NCBI GenBank assembly: GCA_035532735.1
Contig: DATKQM010000031.1
Span: 124,001-188,000 of the forward strand
DNA length: 64,000 nt
DNA from: Chersky-840 sp035532735
GTDB taxonomy: Bacteria; Actinomycetota; Acidimicrobiia; Acidimicrobiales; UBA8190
Reading direction: 5' to 3'
Below the pieces are notes generated by a model, which was not told where the DNA came from, did no database searches, and saw only the letters and a list, made by a program, of their open reading frames with translations. Made by a program: the position numbers and the translations under genes. Shown piece by piece: positions 17,579 to 29,376 of the stretch. Position 1 is the stretch's first letter; the number at the start of each line of letters is the position of its first letter.

Positions 17579-18122
17579 GCACGTCCTGCTCGTGGGGATG
17601 ATGGGCGCGGGCAAGTCGACGGTGGCGCGGCTGGTCGCGTCGCGCCTGGGTCGACCCCACATCGACACCGATGCGGAGGTCGAACGTGAGGCGGGGTCGA
17701 CGGTGAGTGAGCTCTTTTCCACCCGTGGCGAAGCAGGGTTCCGGGCCGAGGAGTCGCGCGTCGTCACCGGGGTGCTGGCCGGTGCCGTCCCGGCCGTGAT
17801 CTCCGTGGGCGGCGGGGCGATCCTCGACCCCGCGCAGCGGCGCGCACTACGGGCCGCGGGCCCGGTGGTGTGGCTGCGGGCACGTCCGGACACGTTGGCC
17901 CGGCGGGTGGGTCGGGGTAGGGACCGGCCGCTGCTGGTGACCGCCGGAGATGGGACGTCACCCGGGCCCGCTGTTGCGCTGGCCCGGATCGACGGTGAAC
18001 GTCGAGGGCTCTACGAGGAGGTTGCTTCTGTGGTCATCGACGTCGACGACCTCACCCCCAGTGCCGTGGCTGATCGCGTCGTGCGCGCCGTGGGCCTGGC
18101 CTCCCGCGAGCACAGCCGATGA
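17571..18122 (+). CDS. aroK: Shikimate kinase
   Basis: 183-aa NMP-kinase-fold enzyme phosphorylating shikimate. P-loop GMMGAGKST (residues ~9-17), shikimate-binding D in HIDTDAEVE, SVGGGAIL and the lid arginine in RPLL. GTG start within the end of aroC. It contains a short insert (TAGDGTSPGPAV) in the lid region. The stop overlaps the aroB start as ATGA. Confidence 0.95.
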   Translation: MAEHVLLVGMMGAGKSTVARLVASRLGRPHIDTDAEVEREAGSTVSELFSTRGEAGFRAEESRVVTGVLAGAVPAVISVGGGAILDPAQRRALRAAGPVVWLRARPDTLARRVGRGRDRPLLVTAGDGTSPGPAVALARIDGERRGLYEEVASVVIDVDDLTPSAVADRVVRAVGLASREHSR

Positions 18123-19171
18123 TCACCGTTCCGGTCAGCCTCAAGGATCGCTCCTACGACGTGGTGGTGGGGGCGGGCGCACGCAGCCTCCTGGCGGAGA
18201 TGCTTCCTGTCGGGGTCCAGCGGGTGGCGGTAGTCACCCAGGAGAACGTCGAGGTCGAGGTGGACGCCGGAGTCCCGTCCGAGACCTTCATCGTCGAAGA
18301 TGGTGAGTCGGCTAAGACCTTGGCGACGGTGGAACAGTTGTGTCGGGACTTCGCCCGGTTCGGTTTGGCGCGATCCGATGCGGTGGTGGCGCTCGGGGGA
18401 GGGGTCGTGAGCGACGTCGCCGGGTTCGCGGCCTCGGTGTTCTTGCGGGGCATCGCGTACGTGAACGTCCCGACCACGCTGCTGGCCCAGGTCGACGCGG
18501 CGATCGGTGGCAAGACCGGCGTGAACCTCCCCGAGGGCAAGAACCTCGTGGGGTCGTTCTGGCAGCCCGCCGCCGTGCTCTGTGACATCCAGGCCCTGAG
18601 CTCGCTCCCGGCGCGCGAGTGGTCGTCGGGTCGTGGGGAGATGGCCAAGTACGCCTTCCTCGGTGAAGGGCTCCTCGATCGAGGTCGGACCGGAGCCGCC
18701 ATCCTGGGGCTGCCGCTCGACGAACAGGTCGCCAGGTGCGCGACGATCAAGGCGGCAGTGGTGAGCGCGGACGAGCGGGAGTCGGGGCGCCGCATGATCC
18801 TCAACTACGGCCACACGCTGGCTCATGCCCTCGAGGCATCCTCGTTCGGGCCCGATGCCAAGTGGGACCTGCGCCACGGTGAGGCTGTCGCCATCGGGCT
18901 CGTGTTCTCGGCCATGCTCGCCCGACGACTCGATCGCATCGACGACGAGCGCGTGGCCTTGCACCGCCGGGTCGTGGGTGGCTTCGATCTCTACGCTGAC
19001 CTCCCTGTGGGTGCTTCGGCTCGAGAGATCGTCGAGTTCATGGGCCGGGACAAAAAGGCGCGTCACGACCTGACCTTCGTCCTGGACGGGCCCAACGGAG
19101 TGGAGCCGGTGCATCAGGTGGACGAGGCCGACGTTCTCGCCACCTTGGCTGACATGGGGTGCGCGCCGTGA
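18119..19171 (+). CDS. aroB: 3-dehydroquinate synthase
   Basis: 350 aa, NAD- and metal-dependent, second step of the shikimate pathway. Motifs: VALGGGVVSDVAGFAASVFLRG, PTTLLAQVDAAIGGKTGVNLP with the catalytic lysine, and metal ligands around RMILNYGHTLAHALE and LRHGEAVAIG. Full length. Coupled to aroK (ATGA) and to aroQ (GTGA). Confidence 0.97.
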   Translation: MITVPVSLKDRSYDVVVGAGARSLLAEMLPVGVQRVAVVTQENVEVEVDAGVPSETFIVEDGESAKTLATVEQLCRDFARFGLARSDAVVALGGGVVSDVAGFAASVFLRGIAYVNVPTTLLAQVDAAIGGKTGVNLPEGKNLVGSFWQPAAVLCDIQALSSLPAREWSSGRGEMAKYAFLGEGLLDRGRTGAAILGLPLDEQVARCATIKAAVVSADERESGRRMILNYGHTLAHALEASSFGPDAKWDLRHGEAVAIGLVFSAMLARRLDRIDDERVALHRRVVGGFDLYADLPVGASAREIVEFMGRDKKARHDLTFVLDGPNGVEPVHQVDEADVLATLADMGCAP

Positions 19172-19635
19172 CTGGCCCCTCGAGCTCACTCGTGGTTCTC
19201 CTCTCGGGGCCGAACCTCGACCTCCTGGGCGAGCGTCAGCCCGAGGTCTACGGCCGCGCCCAGCTTGCCGATCACGTCGCCGCTGCCCAAGAGGAGGCGG
19301 CGCGTTGCGGCTTCGAGCTCGAGCATCACCAGACCAACCACGAGGGCGAACTCGTCGAACTGGTCCACGACGCGCGTGGACGGGCCGCCGCGATCATCGT
19401 GAACGCCGGTGCTCTCACGCATTACTCCTGGTCGCTCCACGACGCCTTGGCCGCCTTCGACGGAATCGTGGTCGAGCTCCACCTCTCGAACCCCGCCGCC
19501 CGGGAGCCCTTCCGTCACACTTCGGTGATCGCCGCCGTGGCGCAGGGCGCGATCGCCGGCTTCGGGGGCCTGGGCTACCCGCTGGCGGTCCAGGCCGTCG
19601 CCCGTCTGCTCGGCGAACGACCCGGCGCGCCGTGA
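19168..19635 (+). CDS. aroQ: Type II 3-dehydroquinate dehydratase
   Basis: 155 aa. Third step of the shikimate pathway. Recognised by LLSGPNLDLLGERQPEVYG, QTNHEGELVELVHDA, NAGALTHYSWSLHDAL and the substrate-binding ELHLSNPAAREPFRHTS. The GTG at 19168 overlaps the aroB stop (GTGA) and is preferred over GTG 19159. Type II enzymes are dodecamers; length is normal. Confidence 0.95.
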   Translation: MTGPSSSLVVLLSGPNLDLLGERQPEVYGRAQLADHVAAAQEEAARCGFELEHHQTNHEGELVELVHDARGRAAAIIVNAGALTHYSWSLHDALAAFDGIVVELHLSNPAAREPFRHTSVIAAVAQGAIAGFGGLGYPLAVQAVARLLGERPGAP

Positions 19636-20768
19636 ACGACCCGGGACCGGCCTCCGACGCCAGGCTTCCCCCGTTGAAGCTTGCCGACCGGCTGGCTCGA
19701 CTGCGGGTCGGGATCGAAGAGGCCGGTGTGGAGGCGTTGCTCGTGACGGCACTGCCCAACGTCCGCTACCTGACCGGGTTCAGTGGATCGGCCGGGGTCT
19801 TGCTCGTGACCGGGGGCGCCGCGGTGCTCGTGACCGACGGCAGGTACCGGACCCAGGCTGCGGAGCAACTCAGCGCGGCGGGACACGACGGCACGGTGGA
19901 ATTGTGTGTCGGTGGCATCCAGGCGCAGCGCGACGCGCTCTCGGACGCCACCCGGGCCGGCACGGTCACACGTCTCGGGCTCGAAGCCGACCGCGTCACC
20001 TGGTCGGCGCAGCGACGCTGGGCCGAGGACCTCGCTCCCGCCCGGCTCGTGCCGACGAGCGGCGTGGTGGAGCTGCTGCGACAGGTGAAGGATGCCGGCG
20101 AGCTCGTCCGGATGGCACGCGCCGCGGCCATCGCCGACGCCGCGCTCGCCGAGGTGGTCCCGCTGCTGGGCCAGAAGGTCCGTGAGGACGAGGTGGCGCT
20201 CGCCCTGGACACGGCCATGCGACGTCTCGGCGCCGAGGACCGCGCCTTCGAGACCATCGTGGCGTCGGGGCCGAACGCGGCGAAGCCCCACGCGCGACCG
20301 ACCAAGCGGGTCATCGTGCAAGGAGACCCCGTCGTGGTGGACTTCGGCGCCATCTTCGAGGGATATCGGTCCGATATGACGCGGACGTTCTGCGTGGGTG
20401 GAGAGCCGGCGGGCACCCTCGCCCGGATCTTCGACGTCGTCACCGAGGCGCAGGCGGCGGGAGTGGCGGCGGTGCGCGCCGGGGTGGCGGCCGGGGATGT
20501 CGACAAGGCGTGTCGCGACGTCATCGCCGACGCGGGCTGGAAGGACGCCTTCGAGCACGGCACCGGGCACGGGGTCGGCCTCGACATCCACGAGGCCCCG
20601 TCGGTGGGCCCGGGGTCGACTGCTATCCTCGGCCCCGACGTCGTCGTGACCGTCGAGCCGGGTGTGTACCTGGCGGGAATCGGCGGTGTTCGCGTCGAGG
20701 ACACCGTCGTGGTCACCGCGGACGGATGTCACACGCTCACCCGATTCTCCAAGGACATCGCTGCCTGA
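19632..20768 (+). CDS. M24 aminopeptidase, Xaa-Pro type
   Basis: 378 aa. N-terminal creatinase-like domain (ALLVTALPNVRYLTGFSGSAGVLLV) and C-terminal pita-bread metallopeptidase domain. Metal ligands visible: VVDFGAIFEGYRSDMTRTF (two Asp), HGTGHGVGLDIHE (His), VTVEPGVYLAG (Glu) and GVRVEDTVVV (Glu). Removes N-terminal residues before proline. GTG start overlaps aroQ (GTGA); the stop overlaps efp (TGATG). The aroQ-pepP/Q-efp-nusB order is common in Gram-positive bacteria. Confidence 0.93.
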   Translation: MNDPGPASDARLPPLKLADRLARLRVGIEEAGVEALLVTALPNVRYLTGFSGSAGVLLVTGGAAVLVTDGRYRTQAAEQLSAAGHDGTVELCVGGIQAQRDALSDATRAGTVTRLGLEADRVTWSAQRRWAEDLAPARLVPTSGVVELLRQVKDAGELVRMARAAAIADAALAEVVPLLGQKVREDEVALALDTAMRRLGAEDRAFETIVASGPNAAKPHARPTKRVIVQGDPVVVDFGAIFEGYRSDMTRTFCVGGEPAGTLARIFDVVTEAQAAGVAAVRAGVAAGDVDKACRDVIADAGWKDAFEHGTGHGVGLDIHEAPSVGPGSTAILGPDVVVTVEPGVYLAGIGGVRVEDTVVVTADGCHTLTRFSKDIAA

Positions 20769-21328
20769 TGGCTGTCACCACCAACGACCTGCGCAACGGC
20801 ATGACCCTCGACCTGCCCGACGGGTTGTTCGCGGTCGTGGAATTCCAGCACGTGAAGCCGGGCAAAGGCGGCGCCTTCGTGCGCACCAAGCTCAAGAACG
20901 TCCGGACCGGTGCGGTCGTCGAGAAGACGTTTCGCGCCGACGAGCGTGTAGAGCAGGCCATCGTCGACAAGCGAGTGATGCAGCTCCTCTATCGCGACGG
21001 AGCTGACTATGTCTTCATGGACGTGACGTCGTACGACCAGTTGCACGTGTCTCCGGGCGCGTTGGGCGATGCCTCGCAGTTCGTGAAGGAGGGTGACAAC
21101 GCCGTCCTGCAGATGTACGCGGGGGAGATCGTGGGCGTGGACCTTCCCGCCGCGGTCGAGCTCACCGTGGCCGAGACCGAGCCCGGCGTCCAAGGCGACC
21201 GGGTGTCTGGGGCCCGGAAGCCCGCCACGCTCGAGACGGGGCTCGTCGTACAGGTCCCGTTGTTCGTGAACCCCGGTGAGCGCATCAAGGTGGACACGCG
21301 CACCGGCGAGTACATCACCCGGGCCTAG
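20768..21328 (+). CDS. efp: Elongation factor P
   Basis: 186 aa, three beta-barrel domains. Relieves ribosome stalling at polyproline. The tip loop HVKPGKGGAF places a lysine at residue 33, the position that is modified in other lineages; no modification genes such as epmA are seen here. C-terminal VVQVPLFVNPGERIKVDTRTGEYITRA is canonical. Its stop TAG lies in the loop-proximal part of a GC hairpin before nusB. Confidence 0.97.
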   Translation: MAVTTNDLRNGMTLDLPDGLFAVVEFQHVKPGKGGAFVRTKLKNVRTGAVVEKTFRADERVEQAIVDKRVMQLLYRDGADYVFMDVTSYDQLHVSPGALGDASQFVKEGDNAVLQMYAGEIVGVDLPAAVELTVAETEPGVQGDRVSGARKPATLETGLVVQVPLFVNPGERIKVDTRTGEYITRA

Positions 21329-21334
21329 CCCGGG
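21318..21334 (+). promoter_or_regulatory. GC hairpin at the efp-nusB junction
   Basis: CCCGGGC-CTA-GCCCGGG, a 7-bp perfect stem that spans the efp stop codon and ends 2 nt before the nusB ATG. It could hide the nusB initiation region or act as a weak terminator. No T-tract. Confidence 0.35.
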
Positions 21335-21336
21335 CC

Positions 21337-21765
21337 ATGGACGTGGCGGAGGACCGAGCCGGGGCCGTACCCGGCGAAGGGCCCCGTCACGAGGCTCGCG
21401 AGCGGGCGCTGGCCCTGCTCTACGAGGCCGAGATGAAACAGCTCGGGGCCGCGGCGGTCTTGTCGGGATTGGTGGTCGCCCCCGACCCATTCACCGTGGC
21501 CCTGGTCGAGGGGGCCGCTCGGCACGAGCAACGGATCGACGAGCTCATGGCCGGCGCCGCCAAGGGATGGGAGGTCGAGCGGATGCCCGTGCTCGACCGC
21601 AGCATTCTGCGGCTCGCCACTTATGAGCTCATCGCCGAGCCCGACGTTCCCGTGGCCGTCGTGATCGACGAGGCCGTCGAATTGGCCAAGCAGTACTCCA
21701 CCGAATTCTCGGGTGGTTTCGTGAACGGCGTCCTGTCGACGATCGCCCGCGAGGTGCGGCCCTGA
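21337..21765 (+). CDS. nusB: Transcription antitermination factor NusB
   Basis: 142-aa all-helical protein that binds boxA RNA with NusE/S10 for rRNA antitermination. Family features: RHEARERALALLYEAEM near residues 17-33, MPVLDRSILRLATYELI, and the final PVAVVIDEAVELAKQYSTEFSGGFVNGVLSTIA. ATG at 21337 is taken, but no clear ribosome site precedes it; the first ~15 residues are poorly conserved in composition. Confidence 0.95.
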   Translation: MDVAEDRAGAVPGEGPRHEARERALALLYEAEMKQLGAAAVLSGLVVAPDPFTVALVEGAARHEQRIDELMAGAAKGWEVERMPVLDRSILRLATYELIAEPDVPVAVVIDEAVELAKQYSTEFSGGFVNGVLSTIAREVRP

Positions 21766-21826
21766 GGGGAGACCCTGGAGGGGGAAGCCGGCCCTCGCCG
21801 GCGCCCATCGGTGAACGTGGCGGTGG

Positions 21827-21832
21827 TAGCAT
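21827..21832 (+). promoter_or_regulatory. -10 for the pyr operon
   Basis: TAGCAT. Using the usual ~7 nt, transcription would begin near 21839-21840, only 3-4 nt before the PyrR hairpin. No obvious -35. Confidence 0.4.
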
Positions 21833-21842
21833 GGTGTGACGA

Positions 21843-21873
21843 CCGTGAAGCGGGTCCCGAGAGGCCCGAACGG
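21843..21873 (+). promoter_or_regulatory. PyrR-binding RNA hairpin
   Basis: Lower stem CCGT (21843-21846) with ACGG (21870-21873), a purine bulge GAAG on the 5' side and A on the 3' side, upper stem CGGGTC / GGCCCG (one U:G), and hexaloop CCGAGA, which fits the known PyrR loop consensus CNGNGA with flanking UC and GG. It ends 5 nt before the GGAGGAG ribosome site of pyrR, a position suited to translational repression by PyrR with bound UMP, as described for mycobacteria. Pairing was worked out by hand. Confidence 0.8.
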
Positions 21874-21887
21874 ACCGTGGAGGAGCC

Positions 21888-22457
21888 TTGGCGGAGCGAG
21901 AACGCAGACTGACCCCACCGCGTGGTGGGGTCTTCGTTCCTCGGGTCCAGGTCCTCACCGCTCAGGACGTGCAGCGGGCGCTGACGCGCATCGCGCACGA
22001 GATCATCGAGCGAAACCACGGCCTCGAGGACGTCGTCCTGGTGGGACTCCAGACCGGTGGCGTGCCGTTGTCGTTCCGGATCGCCAGCGTGCTCGAGGAG
22101 ATGGAAGGCACCGTGGTGCCCGTCGGCCTACTCGACGTGGCCTTCTACCGCGACGACATCGGGATCCGTCCCGTGCTCCCCGAGGCCGCCACCGACATCC
22201 CCGGCGACCTGGCGGGGCAGCTCGTGGTGCTCGTCGACGACGTGCTCTTCACCGGTCGGACCGTGCGGGCCGCGCTCAACGCGTTGGCCGACTACGGCCG
22301 GGCTCGGGCCGTGCAGCTGGCGGTCATGGTCGACCGCGGCCATCGAGAGCTGCCCATCCGCCCGGACTACGTGGGCAAGAACATGCCCACCCGCATCGAC
22401 GAGCAGGTCGACGTCAGCCTCGACGGGGTGGTCCTGGGCGACGTGGTGCCCAGATGA
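21888..22457 (+). CDS. pyrR: PyrR, pyrimidine operon regulator / uracil phosphoribosyltransferase
   Basis: 189 aa. RNA-binding regulator with PRTase fold: RALTRIAHEIIERN, VLVGLQTGGVPLSFRIA, DVAFYRDDIG, PRPP loop VVLVDDVLFTGRTVRAAL and VDRGHRELPIRPDYVGKNMPT. TTG start at 21888 follows a strong GGAGGAG site; there is no other ATG/GTG/TTG before the conserved region, though CTG 21909 is possible. An actinobacterial-type N-terminal extension is present, and a terminator-like hairpin covers codons 8-15. Confidence 0.95.
   Translation: MAERERRLTPPRGGVFVPRVQVLTAQDVQRALTRIAHEIIERNHGLEDVVLVGLQTGGVPLSFRIASVLEEMEGTVVPVGLLDVAFYRDDIGIRPVLPEAATDIPGDLAGQLVVLVDDVLFTGRTVRAALNALADYGRARAVQLAVMVDRGHRELPIRPDYVGKNMPTRIDEQVDVSLDGVVLGDVVPR
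21911..21932 (+). terminator. Terminator-like hairpin inside the 5' end of pyrR
   Basis: Perfect 9-bp stem GACCCCACC / GGTGGGGTC with a GCGT loop, followed by TTCGTTCC. It lies 38 nt after the PyrR hairpin and within the first codons of pyrR as called. It could be an attenuator or simply coding GC structure; a full T-tract is lacking. Confidence 0.45.
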
Positions 22458-23491
22458 CCGAGGCGTCCAAAGGGAGTCGCCGGCACCTCCTGTCGATCGC
22501 CGAGCTCGGTGCCGATGGGATCGAAGAGATCCTCGAGGTGTCCGACGCCTTCGTGGAGGTGGGTCGTCGTTCGATCCCCAAGGTGCCGTCGCTGCGAGGC
22601 CGGACCGTGGTGACGCTCTTCGCCGAGCAGTCCACCCGGACCCGCCTGTCGTTCGAGACCGCCGCCAAGCGTCTCTCGGCTGACGTCTTGTCGTTCTCGA
22701 TCGACACCTCGTCGGTCAAGAAGGGGGAGTCACTCCGAGACACCGTCGAGACGGTGGCCGCCATGGGGGTCGACGCCTTCGTGGTGCGCCATACCTCCGC
22801 CGGCGCCCCCGCGGCGGTGGCTCGCTGGGTCGACGCAGCGGTGGTGAACGCCGGCGACGGGTGGCACGAGCACCCCACCCAGGCGCTGCTCGACTGCTAC
22901 ACGATCCGCCAGGTCCTCGCCGAGCGGGCCGGCCGCCCACTCGAGGGAGCGGGCGTGGAATGTTTCGTGGGACTGCGCGTCGCCATCGTCGGCGACGTCC
23001 GCCACAGCCGGGTGGCCCGGTCGTTGGTCCTTGCCCTCGGTGCGCTCGGTGCCGAGGTGACCCTGGTGGCGCCGGGCAGCCTCCTCCCACCGTCGCTCGA
23101 AGGGTGGCCCGTCGCCAAGGTGTCATACGACCTCGACGCCGTCCTGCCCCATGTGGACGTGTGTTACCTGCTGCGGCTGCAGTCCGAACGCGGTGCAGGG
23201 GCATTTCTCCCTTCGGTGCGCGAATACGGCGCGTGGTTCGGACTGACGTCGCGCCGGGCCGCGCTGTTGGGTGATGACGCCCTCGTGATGCACCCGGGTC
23301 CCATGAACCGAGGCGTCGAGATCGCCGACGATGTCGCCGCCCTTCCCCAGTCACTGGTGCTGCGCCAGGTCTCCAACGGCGTGGCTGTGCGCATGGCGGT
23401 GCTCTTCATGCTGCTCGGCCAGGGGCAGGTGGGGACGGGCGGAGGTGGCCCCGGGCTGCTGCCGACCCTGGGGACCGTCGTCGGTGGCTGA
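22454..23491 (+). CDS. pyrB: Aspartate carbamoyltransferase catalytic subunit
   Basis: 345 aa. Condenses carbamoyl phosphate with aspartate. Carbamoyl-phosphate motif STRTRLSFE, then KKGESLRDT, the HPTQALLDCYTI motif and aspartate-binding RLQSERG...HPGPMNRGVEI. A ~12-residue insert (AGRPLEGAGVECFVGL) precedes RVAIVGDVRHSRVARS. Overlaps pyrR (ATGA). The regulatory chain PyrI is not present. Confidence 0.97.
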   Translation: MTEASKGSRRHLLSIAELGADGIEEILEVSDAFVEVGRRSIPKVPSLRGRTVVTLFAEQSTRTRLSFETAAKRLSADVLSFSIDTSSVKKGESLRDTVETVAAMGVDAFVVRHTSAGAPAAVARWVDAAVVNAGDGWHEHPTQALLDCYTIRQVLAERAGRPLEGAGVECFVGLRVAIVGDVRHSRVARSLVLALGALGAEVTLVAPGSLLPPSLEGWPVAKVSYDLDAVLPHVDVCYLLRLQSERGAGAFLPSVREYGAWFGLTSRRAALLGDDALVMHPGPMNRGVEIADDVAALPQSLVLRQVSNGVAVRMAVLFMLLGQGQVGTGGGGPGLLPTLGTVVGG

Positions 23492-24869
23492 GCGCAAGAG
23501 CCGGGGCACGTCGGCCTCCGGAAGGTCGTCGCCGAGCCTCGTGATCCGGGGTGGAACCGTCGTCGACGCCGGCGGCACGCGAGTGGCCGACGTCGTGATC
23601 AGCGGGGGAGTCGTGGTCGAGGTCGGGCCCGGGGTGACGGTGCCCCAAGGCGCCACGGTCCTCGACGCCGGGGGGTGTCTGGTGGCCCCGGGGCTCGTGG
23701 ACATCCACACCCATCTCCGCCAGCCCGGTGCCGAGGACGCCGAGACGATCGAGACAGGCGCACGATCCGCGGCGCTCGGAGGGTTCACGGCCGTGCTGGC
23801 CATGCCCAACACCGACCCCCCCGTCGACAGTGCCGCCGTCGCGCTCGAGGTCCTGTCTCTCGGGAGCGGGGCGGCGTGCCAGGTGGCGGTGGCGGGTGCG
23901 ATCACCATGGGCCGCGCCGGCGAGCGTCTGGCGCCCATCGGAGAGTTGGCCGGCTTGGGGGTGCGCCTCTTCACCGACGACGGTGCCGGGGTCCAGGACG
24001 TGTCGGTCATGCGCCGCGCCCTCGAATATGCGCGCGGCTTCGACGTCACCTTGGCACAGCACTGCGAGGACGATGCCCTGGCGCGCGGCGGGCACATGCA
24101 CGAAGGGGAGTGGTCGAGTCGCCTCGGCGTCCCGGGGATCCCCGCCGAGGCCGAGGAGCTGATGGTGGCCCGCGACATCGCCCTGGCGCGGCTCACCGGC
24201 GGGCGCGTGCACTTTCTCCACATCTCCACGGCGGGCTCGGCCGCGCTGGTGGCGGCCGCCAAAGCCGAAGGCCTGGCCGTGACGGCGGAGGTGACGCCGC
24301 ATCATCTGTCGCTCACCCACGCCGAGCTGGCCGGCTACGACCCGGTGTTCAAGGTGAACCCACCTCTGCGATCGCAGGCCGATGTCTGCGCGCTGCGCGC
24401 CGCGTGCGCATCGGGCATTGTCGACGCCGTGGCCACCGACCATGCCCCCCACGCCCCCGAGCGCAAGGACGCCACGCTGGACGCGGCGCCATCAGGGATG
24501 CTCGGCCTTCAGACCGCGCTCCCTGTGGTGCTCGATTCCCTCGGTGCCGGGTCGAAAGACGACGGCGCGGACCGTGATGGCGGCCCGGGCATGTCGGTCC
24601 AGGACGTGCTCGGTCTCATGTCGTGGCGCCCGGCTCGGATCGCGGGCCTGGGGCGCGACCAAGGTGGCGAGCACGGGGGGCCCATCGAGCCCGGCGCTCC
24701 CGCCCATATCTGTGTGATCGATCCCTCTGCCACCTGGGAGGTCGATCCCGTCCGGCTCGCCAGTCGAAGTCGCAACACGCCCTGGGCGGGACGTGTCATG
24801 ACCGGCCAGGTCCGTCACACGGTGTTCCGGGGCGAGGCGGTCGTGGTGGACGGGGAGGCGCAGCGATGA
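23484..24869 (+). CDS. pyrC: Dihydroorotase
   Basis: 461-aa type I amidohydrolase. Metal ligands in DIHTHLRQPG, the AMPNTDPP loop, QHCEDDAL, HISTAGS, and the catalytic Asp in VATDHAPHAPERKD. Closes carbamoyl aspartate to dihydroorotate. GTG start at 23484 lies inside the end of pyrB. The first ~15 residues are a low-complexity extension. Confidence 0.96.
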   Translation: MAERKSRGTSASGRSSPSLVIRGGTVVDAGGTRVADVVISGGVVVEVGPGVTVPQGATVLDAGGCLVAPGLVDIHTHLRQPGAEDAETIETGARSAALGGFTAVLAMPNTDPPVDSAAVALEVLSLGSGAACQVAVAGAITMGRAGERLAPIGELAGLGVRLFTDDGAGVQDVSVMRRALEYARGFDVTLAQHCEDDALARGGHMHEGEWSSRLGVPGIPAEAEELMVARDIALARLTGGRVHFLHISTAGSAALVAAAKAEGLAVTAEVTPHHLSLTHAELAGYDPVFKVNPPLRSQADVCALRAACASGIVDAVATDHAPHAPERKDATLDAAPSGMLGLQTALPVVLDSLGAGSKDDGADRDGGPGMSVQDVLGLMSWRPARIAGLGRDQGGEHGGPIEPGAPAHICVIDPSATWEVDPVRLASRSRNTPWAGRVMTGQVRHTVFRGEAVVVDGEAQR

Positions 24870-26028
24870 CGGCGCGGACACCTGCGCCCGCCGCGGTGGA
24901 TGGCGTGCGGTCATCGGAGGAGGACTGGTTCGGGGGCCGGGCCCGGGCCCTGCTCGTGCTGGCCGACGGTGAGGTGTTCGAGGGCGAGGCGGTCGGGGCT
25001 CTTCCCCCCGACGGCGTGGCCACCGGCGAACTGGTGTTCAACACGGTGTTGTCGGGCTATCAAGAGGTGGTCACCGATCCGAGCTACGCAGGACAGATCG
25101 TCGCTTTCACCTACCCCCATATCGGGAACTACGGCGTCACCGCCCTCGACGACGAGGCGGCGCGCCCGTGGTGTCGTGGCGTGGTGGTGCGCGACTTGCC
25201 GCCGCGACCGTCGTCGTGGCGGGCCACGGGCTCGTTCGAAGAGTTCCTGATCAGCAGCGAGCTCCCCGGCATCTCGGGCATCGACACTCGTCGGCTCACC
25301 CGGCACCTGCGAGTCGACGGCGCCATGGGGTGCGCCTTCGGCACCGCTCCCGAGGCGGCCCTGCGCGCCGCCGCCGCGGCCGAACGTGGCACCACGGGCT
25401 GTGACCTCGTGACCGGGGTATCGGTGTCGGAGCCCTACCAACGCGGCTCGGGCCCGCTTCGCATCGTGGCCTATGACTTCGGCGTCAAAGAGACCATGCT
25501 CCGCGCCCTGGGCGACATGGCCACGGTGACCGTCGTGCCCGCCGCCCACGCCGCGGCCGATACCTTGGCCATGGGGCCCGACGGGGTCGTGCTCTCCAAC
25601 GGGCCCGGCGACCCCGCCGCCTTGCCCGAGCACGCCGCCATCATCGCCGAGCTGCTCGGCCGGGTTCCGGTGTTCGGCATCTGCCTCGGCCATCAGCTCC
25701 TGGCGTCGGCCATCGGGGCTCGCACCTACAAGCTCCCTTTCGGCCACCACGGCGGGAACCACCCCGTACGTCGCCTCGACACGGGGAAGGTGGAGATCAC
25801 GAGCCAGAACCACAACTACGCCGTCGACGGCGCCACGCTGCCGGACTCGGGAGCGTTCGCGGCGGAGGTCACCCATGTCAACCTCAACGACGGTGTAGTC
25901 GAGGGTTTCCGGTGCAGGGGCGTGGCCGCGTTCAGTGTCCAGTACCACCCGGAAGCGGGCCCCGGCCCTCACGACGCCCGCTACCTCTTCGAAAGGTTCC
26001 GGCAGATGATCGACGAGGTCCACGTCTG

Positions 26029-26029
<1 letters not shown>
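24866..26029 (+). CDS. carA: Carbamoyl-phosphate synthase small chain
   Basis: 387 aa. Glutaminase subunit providing ammonia to CarB. N-terminal domain (GELVFNTVLSGYQEVVTDPSYAGQIV) and class I glutamine amidotransferase domain with the catalytic Cys in VFGICLGHQLLA and His/Glu in QYHPEAGPGP. ATGA overlap with pyrC, TGATG overlap with carB. Confidence 0.97.

Positions 26030-29372
<3,343 letters not shown>

Positions 29373-29376
<4 letters not shown>

Noticed and set aside
21836..22453. 551-aa version of PyrB starting before pyrR
   Set aside because: The extension is the alternative frame of pyrR and is low-complexity; PyrB begins at ATG 22454 with an ATGA overlap.
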